Notes under the pieces: model-generated
Databases searched by the model: none
The model's input: only the letters and a program-made list of their open reading frames with translations
Told to the model about the DNA's origin: nothing
Part shown: positions 1 to 8,226 of the stretch, piece after piece
How the letters are laid out: every line of letters begins with the position of its first letter
How positions within the stretch are numbered: the first letter of the stretch is position 1
Source: Deltaproteobacteria bacterium
GTDB taxonomy: Bacteria > UBA10199 > DSSB01
DNA: 18,931 bases
NCBI GenBank assembly: GCA_021414045.1
Contig: JAIOPF010000097.1
Location: 1 to 18,931 of the forward strand
Reading direction: 5' to 3'
Program-made: the position numbers and the translations under genes

Positions 1-2183
1 ATCGCGTCGCGTTCGCCCGGCGCCACCTTGTAGGCCACGCCGTTCTCGCGCATGATCTCGGGGCCGGCGACTTCCAATTCGTCCTTAAGATGGGTGCCAA
101 AGGTCTGGTTGATGGCCTTGCGCCCGGTGAGCCCGAGGAAGGAGTCGGCTACCATGATGACCCGTTCGGAAAGCTTGGTATCGTAGGTCCCGATGCCGAT
201 GACGGTGCCCAAGGCGATGGTGAAGGTCGGCACCACGCTGCGGGCACGGGATTCGGATTCGCCGGTCTTTCCCGAGGCGTTGAGGCTCTCGCTGTTGATC
301 TCGCCCTCGCCGATGACGGCTTGCACCGGCAATCGGGATTCGTCGCGCTCTTCTTCTCCCTTGCCGACCTTCGCCTCGTAGGGCTCGCCAACGACGAGCA
401 GTTCCGAAAGGGGTTTTTTCGTTTTTCCAACGGGTTTTTGCAGGTCTTCGGCGCGCACGTAGTTGACGCCCTTTTCGTCGTCCCTGGAAATAAACGGAGT
501 CACCTCCTCGGCGAGTCCGAGTCGGGCGCCGCTGGTCTCCGCGAGGTAGAGCTTGGGAATGCCCTTTTCCTCGGCATAACGGCTTAGAGCGCGGTAGATT
601 TCGCCTTCCTTGGTGCCTTGAGACCCGGCCTGGAAGGTGTAGTCGTCGGCGATGACGGCGAATTCGCGGGTGACGGACTCGGCGCTGTCTCCTCCCTTGG
701 GAAGCTTGAGGCTGACATGGAAGGCGACCTTGCCAATATCGTTCATCCCGACTTCGCGGAGCACCGGGTTCAACTTACCGGACTTGTCCATGACGAGTTC
801 GCGGATTTGCACGGCATCTTCCGGAAGATTCCCCTTGGGATAGAACTCTTTGAGAACGTCGTTGAAGAGGGCCACGCGATCGTAGACGTAGAGCTTCCCG
901 CGACCTTGTTGCTGCGCCCGCTTGTGCTCCAGGGGCGTCTTGACGGCATGCGCCGGCGCGTCGAGGACGGGCTTGATATTGACTTCGAAGCGGGAGCCGC
1001 GTGGAATCTTGATTTCGGCGATGTAACTTTCGATCGCGCCGGACGGGCTGCGACGGTTGAAATGGAGCACCGTCTTTTCGAGCTGCTGTCCCATGAATTG
1101 CGGGGTCAAGCGAAATGCCAAAAGCTTGATCTCCTCGTCGGAGAGCTCGATGGGGCTGCGAAAGAAGATATCCGCGAGCGCGGGAAGCTTCCTCGCCTCG
1201 CCCTCCTGGGCATAGCTTTCCTGGAGCCTTTTCATGACCAATGCGGTGTTCTTGGCAAGTTGCTCGGCCTCGGGCACCGAAAAGACCTTGCCGTCATAGA
1301 CGGCGGCGGCGCGGGCCAGCTTCGCCTCGTCGATATGAAATTGCTCGACGAGCTCGGCGGGAGACGCGGCCAAAACTCCGACGGCGAAGGGGTCGAAATC
1401 CTTCCCGACCAAGCCGCTCTCGCGCAGGGCAAAAGGCAGCCACTGCCAAATCAAGCGGCTTTCCTTGGAAAATCCGCCTTTCTGCCCGCCCTTGATCGAG
1501 CGAAAATCCTGAACCAATTGGTTGCGCACCAACTCGCCATCGAAGCGATCGTAGCTCAATAGGCCGGTATGCTCCCCGATCACGAAATGCCTTCGATCCG
1601 CCTTCGAATCGTTGGGATTCAAGCCCTTTTGAGTCGCCCGATAGGCATGGATATTGTGAAACAACCCGAAATCCTGGCGTTCCAAGTTAAAATTTTGGGT
1701 CCACCGCGAAAGCCCGATGGTCTGGGCATGGAGGGGATGGATGTCGCGCAACAGGGCGTCTTCCCGTACGACTCCGGCGGCGTTCGCCGCATAGGTGCGA
1801 TAATCCGGGTCTCCGCCCTCGGCGTCGGGAATGACGATGGTCAGGCGATGGATATTTTGACCGGTCAGCTTTTGCGAGGCGACTTCCTCGATCCTTTGGA
1901 ATTCCTCGTCACTGGGGCGCGAAGGCAGGATGATTTCGATCACGCTTTCCGCCCCGTTGTTGAGCTTCTTCCGCCCGGAATGAAGCTGCTGCAGGGATCG
2001 GCCAAGGTCTTTCTCGAAATCGGCAATCGTCAAGGAGCGTCGATGCATCACCAGCAAAGGCTTGCCAGCCTGGCGCGATTTCGGCTCCATCTTCGTGAGC
2101 ACCATGCGGTCGTTTGAACTCTCGACCTGCGATCCGAAGTTGTAAAAGTTCCGGTACAATTTTCGCGGCTGTTGCGATTCATC
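1..2183 (-). CDS. Eukaryotic-type acetyl-CoA carboxylase, C-terminal part: end of central region and carboxyltransferase domain (partial)
   Basis: The third frame of the carboxylase stays open from about 2183 to the window edge, with no stop codon. Its first part (NFYNFGSQVESSND, KPLLVMHRRSLTIADFEKDLG, then NIHRLTIVIP and RWTQNFNLERQDFGL) follows the order of the eukaryotic ACC central region. The carboxyltransferase domain begins around KLYVYDRVALF and includes IGKVAFHVSLKLP, DDYTFQAGSQG, EEKGIPKLYLAETSGARLGL (position about 455-520), LNASGKTGESESRARS and TIALGTVIGIGTYDTKLSERV. These parallel the eukaryotic GIPKIYVAANSGARIGMAEE and AIGIGAYLVRLGQRVIQ blocks. This domain transfers the carboxyl group from biotin to acyl-CoA to give malonyl-CoA. 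The C-terminal half of the domain lies outside the window. A usable internal start (ATG at 2105) exists but has no evident ribosome site. Family assignment rests on my reading of conserved blocks. Confidence 0.82.
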
Positions 2184-3289
2184 CCGACGATCTTCGCGAA
2201 CTCCTCCTCCAATTTCTGGAGGTATTCGCGGTCGCTGCCCTTTTCCCGCAAGCGGGCGACCGTCTCTTCGACTTGGGTGAGAAAGGGCGTTTGGCCTTGA
2301 TCGGCGAACAAGCGGCTCACGCCGGCGAGCACTTCCCGAAGCGAGTTCATCTCGTGCTTGGGAATCCATTGGAGCAGGATCCCCAGCAATTCGCGCTTTC
2401 CTTCCGACTGTTCGTGGCTCTGGTACAGGCGCTTCACGGCCGCGTCGCGCGCCGGGGTCGCTTCGAGAGAATCGACGCCATAAAGCTGCAAGGCGGTCTT
2501 GAGGACGGATTCGAAGCGTGAGTCTTCCACCTTGCCCGTCTTGAGAAAATAGCCCCATTGGCGCTGGTAGGCGGGCTGGAAGACAGCTTCCACGGCTTTA
2601 TAGCGCTTCAACAGGCCCGTCGCCCATCCTTCGACGGCTTGCTTGTACTGCGGCCCGGATTCCGAGGTAGGTTCTAGCTTTAATAAAACTCTTTTCAAAA
2701 GTCCTAGGGGAGCCGTGTAACCATCGAAGAAACGCTCGTACGCTCCCAAGGCCTCCATGGCTTGGGCGGCGTCGACGGACTCGCTTTCCGAGAGCAATTG
2801 CAGCCGGGACGGCGGCAATTCGAGGGATGCCTTGGCGGAACCCTCCTTCGTATCTCCGTCTTTAACCTCACCGGAAGGCTTGATCTTGATCAAGACCTTG
2901 CCCTTATCGATTTGTTGTCCCGGCTTGACGTGGATGCTTTCGACGGTGCCATCCATGGAGGCGGTCAGGGTGGTCTCCATCTTCATCGCCTCGTTGACGA
3001 CGAGAGGCTCCCCCGCCTTGACCGGGTCACCGACGGATTTCAAGATCTTCAATACCGCGGCGGGCGCCTGCGAAACGACGTATTCCGCACCCAAAGCTCC
3101 CTCCCCGCCCACTCCGATCTCGTAAGACACGCCGTCGATCAGAACGTCGCGACGCCCGGGTTCGCCGTGGATGAGAGTGCGAATCTTGCGGCCGCCGACT
3201 TCGAGGGTGAACAGCTGTTCGCTGGTCTTGGAAAGACCGACTTCGACCGAGCTCTCGCCGACCTGGACCAAAAAGCGGCTTCCCCGCAT
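2048..3289 (-). CDS. Eukaryotic-type acetyl-CoA carboxylase, middle part: biotin carrier domain and start of the central region
   Basis: This continues the carboxylase in a second frame. The first 75 residues (RFLVQVGESSVEVGL, DVLIDGVSYEIGV) look like the small beta-rich linker between biotin carboxylase and carrier. A biotinyl/lipoyl domain follows, with the biotin attachment motif VNEAMKMETTL; the target lysine codon is at 2981-2983. After it come about 220 helical residues, such as FFDGYTAPLGLLKR and LLKRYKAVEAVFQ, matching in order the start of the central region of eukaryotic ACC (NGYCLP..., LLRQYLRVETQFQ). The ATG at 3289 has no Shine-Dalgarno sequence, and a TGA lies three codons upstream in this frame, so it is better read as a frameshifted continuation than as a new gene. 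The last 35-40 residues (from about 2183 down) are out of frame; the real frame moves again there. Confidence 0.82.
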   Translation of the reverse strand: MRGSRFLVQVGESSVEVGLSKTSEQLFTLEVGGRKIRTLIHGEPGRRDVLIDGVSYEIGVGGEGALGAEYVVSQAPAAVLKILKSVGDPVKAGEPLVVNEAMKMETTLTASMDGTVESIHVKPGQQIDKGKVLIKIKPSGEVKDGDTKEGSAKASLELPPSRLQLLSESESVDAAQAMEALGAYERFFDGYTAPLGLLKRVLLKLEPTSESGPQYKQAVEGWATGLLKRYKAVEAVFQPAYQRQWGYFLKTGKVEDSRFESVLKTALQLYGVDSLEATPARDAAVKRLYQSHEQSEGKRELLGILLQWIPKHEMNSLREVLAGVSRLFADQGQTPFLTQVEETVARLREKGSDREYLQKLEEEFAKIVGMNRNSRENCTGTFTTSDRRSRVQTTAWCSRRWSRNRARLASLCW

Positions 3290-6044
3290 CGGAATTCAGA
3301 AATTTTTTCTCGATGAAGTTGGTATCGTACCCTTTACCCTCGAGAAACTCGGGAGTCCCGGAGAGAGCTCGCAGGAAGGGAATATTGGTCTTGATGCCGA
3401 GAACCTCAAACTCGCCCAAGGCCTGCTGGAGAGCTGACACGGCCTGCGCTCGGGTCGGAGCCCAAACGATGAGCTTGGCGATCATGGAATCGTAATGGCT
3501 GGGAATCTCCCGCCCGGCTTCCACCCCGCTGTCCACGCGGACGATGCTTCGGCCGTCTTTGGAAGTTTCCGGAAGCCGCATGTGCAGGATGCGCCCCGTG
3601 CTGGGGGTGAATTTATTGTAAGGGTCTTCGGAGGTGATACGCGCTTCGATCGCGTGACCCCGCGGTTCGACATTCCCGAAGGACAATTCGCGGCCCGAGC
3701 CAATCAATAGCTGCTCGCGCAGCAAGTTGCGTCCGCTAACCATTTCGGTGACCGTATGCTCCACCTGCAGACGAGTATTCATTTCCATGAAATACAGCTG
3801 GTCATCGTTGCGATCCCAGATGAGCTCGATGGTCCCGGGACCCTCATAGCCGATCTTGCGGGGATCGTCGGCCTTCAGTTGCGCCATGATCTTCGCGCCG
3901 ATGACCTTGGCCTGCTGCAACATCTCGGGGGCCAGGAAGGTGCTCACGTCCTCTTCCAAGACCTTCTGCTTATTGCGCTGCATGGTGCAATCGCGGACGC
4001 CAACCACCGTAAAGCTCCCCTTTCCGTCGCCGATCACCTGAACTTCGAGGTGCCGCATCGAGGGAATGAATTTTTCCATGAAAACGACGTCGCTACCCGA
4101 AGTGCTGAGCGCTTCGCGTTTGGCCGAATCGTAGGCGTCCTGCAGGTCCACTTCGGTCAAGGCGACGCGAATTCCCTTGCCGCCGCCGGTGTCGCCACCC
4201 TTGATGATGACGGGGAAGCCCGTTTGACGGGCGAATTCGAGGGCCTCTTGGTAGCTCTGCAGTTTCCCGCTGCCCGGGACCGTGGGCACGCCAGCCCTTT
4301 CCGCGACGGCCCGCGCGGAGATCTTATTGCCCATCATCGCCATGACGTGGGAAGCCGCACCAGCCGCACGAATGCCCATTTTTTCGTAAAGGGCGAAGAG
4401 TTCGCTGTCCTCGGATTTGAAACCCCAACCCTCCCAGGCCAACAAGCGCTCGGGAGCGACCTCTCGCTCCTTCATGAACTTCTCGAGCGCGGCCATCCGG
4501 GCGGGAATATTATTGTAGGTCTCGTTGGAGGTGTTGCCTTTCAGCGGCAAGGCGATCACGCCGTCCATGTTGGCGTGGAGGGAATTCGCGTCCGCCTCGG
4601 AATAAAAAACCACCGGCGTCGCGCCCAATTTCTTGGCCTCATTGACGCCGCGAACCGCGGGTTCACCACGGTTTCCAACCACGACGTAGTTTCCGGTCAA
4701 GTATGGGTGCTGGTGACCTTGAGTCTCCCCGCTTCCCATCATCATCATCATCGCATGAGTCGTGGGTAACCGTGAGCCGGTCGATTCTTCGGTCACCGAC
4801 ATCGCGAAGTTCCGGGGGATCGCTCCGAGGCCTTCCGATGCATAGGCGGGGCCTCCGGTAAAACCTAGCATCGACGCCGCTTTCCCGCCGCGCGGGGTGG
4901 AGTCGAGGGCCTTGGTGTAGAGATTCGTCCGGATGCCCAGCTCCTGCTGGAAGCTCGCGAAGCGCGCGCCCAGCATCTTGTTCCCCAAGTGTCCGCCGAT
5001 GCCCATGCTCACCATAGCCGCCAAGGTGTCCGTCACCGCCGTCGATCCATCGACATGCGGACGCAAGCCCACCTTCTCTTCCAGCTTGTGCGAGAACATC
5101 ATCCCCGCGAACATCGATCCCTGCCCGAAGGCCGCCTGACTGAATTTCTGGAACCGCGTCAGCTGCGCCGCCTCCATCTCGCCGATGCCGTGCAGCTTCA
5201 AGAATCCCTGATTCCCCAGGTGGCCGAACACCTTCAAGGCACCCAAGGTCAAGCTCGCGCCCAACAGGTCTTTGGCCACGCTGGCCCCGTCCCAAGACAC
5301 GCCTCCGTCCGTCGCGCTGATCAGCGCGCGGCTCGACAGCGCGAAGGTCGGTACTTCCACCGCGAAACCCGCCAGGCTGGCCGTGAACCGGGCTCCCGCG
5401 CCGCGAGTGAACCAGCTGCCCTCCACCGTCGCCGCCATCCTTCCCAAAACCGTCGCCCGCGTCAGGCTATAAACCGCCGAGCCCAAAATCATCGGGGCGA
5501 TCGTCTTCACGTCCGTGGCCTGCTTCACGAATTGTTGGGTGAGGAACTCCAGGCGCCGGCCCGTGCCGCCCTTCCCCGTCATGGCGTCCAATTCCAGCTG
5601 GGCCTGCTTGCGCGCCTCGGCCGGCACCGCGTCGCCTCCCTGGACGATCGCGCTGTAGAGCGCTCCCGCCGGCTGCAGTTGGTCGGCCTGTTTCAGCCTC
5701 AAGGCGATCTGATTCGCGCCCGACCAAAACAACTGAGCGTCGCTCTCCTCCGACAAGGACACGATCTCTTCCAACCGAGACTTCCCGACGCGCTTCTCCA
5801 ATTCCCCTCGCTCCGAATCTCCCAAGCCGGCAACGGCGGCGCGAAGGCCGTTCTTCGCTTGAAGCGAGGAATGCAATTGCGAAAATATTTTTGGATTCGT
5901 CCCGGAAGATTCGCCGATGAAAAATGCCTGAAGCAATTGAAAACCGGCGGAGGAATTCGTGGAACGAGATTCGGAACTCGACGAAGGATGAAGGCGAAAC
6001 TCCGCCCCACCCTGAGCGAGCAACTTGGATTCTGTCAGACTCAT
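3027..6044 (-). CDS. Eukaryotic-type multidomain acetyl-CoA carboxylase, N-terminal part: novel extension plus biotin carboxylase
   Basis: This is the first part of a giant acyl/acetyl-CoA carboxylase whose reading continues in other frames to the left edge. Residues 1-440 are an extension I do not recognise: a polar, helical start, then Gly/Ala-rich hydrophobic stretches around 181-240, 255-290 and 305-360. Residues about 452-915 are a biotin carboxylase ATP-grasp domain, which carboxylates biotin using ATP and bicarbonate. Visible motifs are GNRGEPAVRG, the Gly-rich loop GGDTGGGKGIRV (617-628), RDCTMQRNKQK, EMNTRLQVEHTVTEM (754-768) and SHYDSMIAKL. AWEGWGF and RGHAIEARITSEDP resemble eukaryotic ACC more than bacterial AccC. 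The true frame leaves this ORF near residue 920; the last 80 or so residues are out-of-frame, Arg-rich text. Only a weak, closely spaced GGGG precedes the ATG. Domain call is strong; the intact state of the gene is uncertain. Confidence 0.88.
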   Translation of the reverse strand: MSLTESKLLAQGGAEFRLHPSSSSESRSTNSSAGFQLLQAFFIGESSGTNPKIFSQLHSSLQAKNGLRAAVAGLGDSERGELEKRVGKSRLEEIVSLSEESDAQLFWSGANQIALRLKQADQLQPAGALYSAIVQGGDAVPAEARKQAQLELDAMTGKGGTGRRLEFLTQQFVKQATDVKTIAPMILGSAVYSLTRATVLGRMAATVEGSWFTRGAGARFTASLAGFAVEVPTFALSSRALISATDGGVSWDGASVAKDLLGASLTLGALKVFGHLGNQGFLKLHGIGEMEAAQLTRFQKFSQAAFGQGSMFAGMMFSHKLEEKVGLRPHVDGSTAVTDTLAAMVSMGIGGHLGNKMLGARFASFQQELGIRTNLYTKALDSTPRGGKAASMLGFTGGPAYASEGLGAIPRNFAMSVTEESTGSRLPTTHAMMMMMGSGETQGHQHPYLTGNYVVVGNRGEPAVRGVNEAKKLGATPVVFYSEADANSLHANMDGVIALPLKGNTSNETYNNIPARMAALEKFMKEREVAPERLLAWEGWGFKSEDSELFALYEKMGIRAAGAASHVMAMMGNKISARAVAERAGVPTVPGSGKLQSYQEALEFARQTGFPVIIKGGDTGGGKGIRVALTEVDLQDAYDSAKREALSTSGSDVVFMEKFIPSMRHLEVQVIGDGKGSFTVVGVRDCTMQRNKQKVLEEDVSTFLAPEMLQQAKVIGAKIMAQLKADDPRKIGYEGPGTIELIWDRNDDQLYFMEMNTRLQVEHTVTEMVSGRNLLREQLLIGSGRELSFGNVEPRGHAIEARITSEDPYNKFTPSTGRILHMRLPETSKDGRSIVRVDSGVEAGREIPSHYDSMIAKLIVWAPTRAQAVSALQQALGEFEVLGIKTNIPFLRALSGTPEFLEGKGYDTNFIEKKFLNSDAGKPLFGPGRRELGRSRSFQDQRTAVHPRSRRPQDSHSHPRRTRASRRSDRRRVLRDRSGRGGSFGCGIRRFAGARRGIEDLEIRR

Positions 6045-6186
6045 AAGCCCCTATCTGAGTCGAGAACAGGTTATCGCGTTAAACGCAGTACCACAGCCTT
6101 TTTGCCGGCACCGACGCCCATTTCACCGCACGATATTGGGAGGGTTTTTTCCAGAACGGCGCAGGACCCTCGAAAAGGTAGGACCT

Positions 6187-6285
6187 ATGCCACTCTTGAA
6201 GGAAAGAAGTGCCCCCACTCTGTCTCTTCAGGAATGCGAAAACATTAAATCTAGAGTGAAGGCTTCTCGCAATGAGTGGAGGTAA
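6187..6285 (+). CDS. Possible 32-residue small protein on the plus strand
   Basis: A short frame begins MPLLKERSAPTL and ends NEWR. It has an AAAGG ribosome-site-like word 8 bases before the ATG and a stem-loop with a T run starting 8 bases after the stop codon (6294-6320). That arrangement is what a small gene would show. Against it, no promoter is obvious, I recognise no family, and the stem-loop is already explained as the terminator of the minus-strand glpX group. It would be the only plus-strand gene in the window. It may well be chance. Confidence 0.15.
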   Translation: MPLLKERSAPTLSLQECENIKSRVKASRNEWR

Positions 6286-6293
6286 GTTGCTAG

Positions 6294-6320
6294 AAAAATC
6301 GACACAAGTGCTCGATTTTT
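6294..6320. terminator. Intrinsic terminator of the glpX group (bidirectional shape)
   Basis: The arms AAAAATCGA (6294-6302) and TCGATTTTT (6312-6320) form a perfect 9-bp stem with a 9-base loop and T-rich sequence on both sides. It lies 31 bases past the last stop codon of the minus-strand glpX group. The symmetrical A/T ends mean it could also stop transcription on the plus strand. Confidence 0.7.
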
Positions 6321-6350
6321 TTCATCAATGTCGATATTTTTTGTACAAAC

Positions 6351-6731
6351 CTACTCGTGGGAGGGATTTTTTTTGACGCTGATTTTCGGAGCGGAAACGG
6401 GATGAACTTTTTTCTGGTCAAAAGTCAGCTTGGCGTCAAGGTGTAGCTGCAGTCCCGAAAGGGCCTTTTGAACCTCTTCATGAACCTTGACCTTCGAAAA
6501 AAACTTGCTCAACTCGGTGGCGACGAGCCCCAAAAGCTCGTCCTTCTGCTTCAGGACGGTGTCGAGGACATAGCCGACGGCGTCCTTGGGCAGCTTCATG
6601 TCTCCTAGGGACTTGCGGATACCCTCTTCCGTCATGAAGATCGCGCCCAATCCGGTCAACAAAATCCGGCGGGCGACTTCGGTCATCCCGCCGGATTTTT
6701 TCTCGAAAAACTTTTCGTCGTCGGAGCTCAT
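6351..6731 (-). CDS. Small helical protein of unknown function, phasin-like in character
   Basis: This 126-residue protein has no signal peptide. It opens with a charged segment (SSDDEKFFEKKSGG) and a moderately hydrophobic helix (VARRILLTGLGAIFM), then a long amphipathic region rich in Lys, Glu and Leu (about 50-100) and a basic tail (KKVHPVSAPKISVKKN). The composition and helical pattern recall phasin-like granule-associated proteins, but I see no diagnostic motif and do not claim that role. The gene begins 23 bases after the SRPBCC gene stops, so the two are probably co-transcribed, and a terminator follows. Pairing with a lipid-binding-type protein hints at a lipid or membrane role; that is inference. 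Confidence 0.7.
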   Translation of the reverse strand: MSSDDEKFFEKKSGGMTEVARRILLTGLGAIFMTEEGIRKSLGDMKLPKDAVGYVLDTVLKQKDELLGLVATELSKFFSKVKVHEEVQKALSGLQLHLDAKLTFDQKKVHPVSAPKISVKKNPSHE

Positions 6732-6754
6732 CGGATCTCCTGTAGCTTGGGCGA

Positions 6755-7183
6755 TCAGGCCAATTCTTCGGCCCGCTCTTTGAATTGCTTCATCATGGTC
6801 GGCAGGTTGGTGCCGATCAATTTGTTGGAAATGGCCTTGGGGACCATGCTGCCCAAGTCCATGTCGATCTCATAGACCGCTTGGGTAATGCCCTTCTTGA
6901 CTTCGCTCAGCTTCCAACCGCCGTTGTTCGCCTTCATCAGGTCGCCCTCGACGAGGGTCCAGGAAAGGCCGCTGGGCGGATTGAGCTTGATGTCGAGGGT
7001 ATATCGGATTTTCTTGATCAAATTGATGGTGAAGGTCACCCGGGCTCCCTTCCCGCTTTTCTTCTCGACCACGACCTCCCTGGTTTCGTTGAGAAAATCG
7101 GGATAGGATTCGAAATCGCTGATGACTTCGAAAACTTTCTTGATGGGGGCTTCAATTTCTATCGAGGCGGTCGCGTGCGACAT
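6755..7183 (-). CDS. SRPBCC/START-like (polyketide cyclase/COQ10 type) family protein
   Basis: This 142-residue protein fits the length and pattern of the SRPBCC superfamily, a helix-grip fold with a deep hydrophobic pocket for lipids, quinones or polyketides. The opening SIEIEAPIKKVFEVISDFES with YPDFLNETREVVV is the typical first strand, helix and turn of the COQ10/ribosome-association toxin RatA-like subgroup. The later alternating strands (RYTLDIKL, LSWTLVEGDL, TQAVYEIDMDL) and the C-terminal long helix (LPTMMKQFKERAEELA) complete the fold. There is no signal peptide, so it should be cytoplasmic. It starts 13 bases after glpX stops, indicating an operon. The ligand cannot be read from sequence; COQ10-like quinone binding is one option. 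Confidence 0.85.
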   Translation of the reverse strand: MSHATASIEIEAPIKKVFEVISDFESYPDFLNETREVVVEKKSGKGARVTFTINLIKKIRYTLDIKLNPPSGLSWTLVEGDLMKANNGGWKLSEVKKGITQAVYEIDMDLGSMVPKAISNKLIGTNLPTMMKQFKERAEELA

Positions 7184-7196
7184 ATTCGATCATTCC

Positions 7197-8153
7197 TCAT
7201 GAATAATTGGGTTTGGTATCGAAGTGATGGGTTGCTTCGATATAGCGGACGGTCCGCGACAGAGAGCGCATCACCAACGAGTGGGTATGCGCCCCTCCTC
7301 CGAAAAACCTTACTCCCTTGAGATAATCGCCGTTGGTCACTCCCGTGGCGGCGAACATGACGTCGCCGTGGGCCAGCTCCTCGAGCTGGAAGACACGGTT
7401 GATGTCTTCGATGCCCATGCGCTTCGCGCGGACGATCTCTTCTTGATTGCGGGGCTTCAAGCGCCCCTGCAGATCTCCTCCAAGGCAACGCAAGGCCGCG
7501 GCGGCCAAAACGCCCTCGGGCGCTCCGCCGATGCCGAAGAGGATATCGATGCCGGATTCTGGCTCGCAGGTGGAAATCGCGGCCGAAACGTCGCCGTCGC
7601 CGATCAGCTTGATGCGGGCGCCCGCGTCGCGGACTTCGCGGATCAACTCTTTGTGGCGGTCGCGGTCGAGGATGATGGCGGTCAGATCCTGGACGGTGCA
7701 TTTTTTCGCTCGGGCCAGTTCTTCCAAATTTTTAGTCGGAGATTTGGTGATGTCGATCACGCCGCGTCCTTCGCGTCCGACGGCGATCTTATCCATATAG
7801 GTGTCGGGAGCGTGGAGAAATTGCCCGTGCTCGGCGATGGCGATGACCGAGATCGAGTTGGGACCGCCGGTGGCGCATAAGTTCGTGCCTTCGAGGGGAT
7901 CGAGCGCGATATCGACTTTCACATCGCCGCCCTTACCGACCTTTTCGCCGATGTAGAGCATCGGGGCTTCATCGCGCTCGCCTTCGCCGATGACGACCGT
8001 GCCATCGATATTCATGCCGTTGAGCGCCCGGCGCATGGCGTCGACCGCGGCTTGATCGGCCGCATTGGCGTCGCCCCGACCCATCAAACGCGCGCAGCTC
8101 AGAGCCGCGGCTTCCGTTACACGAACCATTTCTAACGCTAGATTACGATCCAT
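7197..8153 (-). CDS. glpX: Class II fructose-1,6-bisphosphatase
   Basis: This 318-residue protein is full length for the GlpX family, which dephosphorylates fructose-1,6-bisphosphate in gluconeogenesis using divalent metal. Visible hallmarks are the N-terminal helix with TEAAALSCARLMGRGD, the metal-site segment VVIGEGERDEAPMLYIGE (53-70), the signature DPLEGT (85-90), IKLIGDGDVS (181-190), and GIGGAPEGVLAAAALRCLGG in the substrate region. It is cytoplasmic. A purine-rich stretch with AGG about 8 bases upstream supports the ATG at 8153. It is the first gene of a three-gene group with the SRPBCC and small helical proteins. The upstream region carries a perfect TTGCTA-T-TAGCAA palindrome at 8227-8239 that might be an operator. 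Confidence 0.95.
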   Translation of the reverse strand: MDRNLALEMVRVTEAAALSCARLMGRGDANAADQAAVDAMRRALNGMNIDGTVVIGEGERDEAPMLYIGEKVGKGGDVKVDIALDPLEGTNLCATGGPNSISVIAIAEHGQFLHAPDTYMDKIAVGREGRGVIDITKSPTKNLEELARAKKCTVQDLTAIILDRDRHKELIREVRDAGARIKLIGDGDVSAAISTCEPESGIDILFGIGGAPEGVLAAAALRCLGGDLQGRLKPRNQEEIVRAKRMGIEDINRVFQLEELAHGDVMFAATGVTNGDYLKGVRFFGGGAHTHSLVMRSLSRTVRYIEATHHFDTKPNYS

Positions 8154-8226
8154 AACTCACACCTATTCCTACCCCACTCTCTGCACAGGTTCTGGATATC
8201 GGTAATTACCCTTGGGGGAAGTTACG

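Larger units (their letters stand above)
6045..6350. other. Gap between the carboxylase gene and the small helical protein gene
   Basis: These 306 bases separate the terminator-closed glpX group from the carboxylase gene, so they should hold the carboxylase promoter on the minus strand. I see no convincing -35/-10 pair. On the minus strand a GGGG lies only 3 bases before the carboxylase ATG, a close but possible ribosome site. On the plus strand there is a 32-codon open frame (6187-6285) preceded by AAAGG at 8 bases and followed 8 bases later by a stem-loop with a T run. It is listed separately. Confidence 0.5.

Noticed and set aside
90..2521. Series of plus-strand open frames at the left edge
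   Set aside because: They lie in phase opposite the carboxyltransferase and central regions, whose minus-strand translation matches conserved ACC blocks.
3282..3310. Programmed ribosomal frameshift at the AAAAAATTT stretch
   Set aside because: The slippery heptamer is not in the required phase, and the needed shift is +1, not -1; a second shift of opposite sign follows.
4989..6248. 419-codon plus-strand open frame
   Set aside because: It mirrors the carboxylase N-terminus; its translation is Arg/Gln/Ala-rich with no domain signs.
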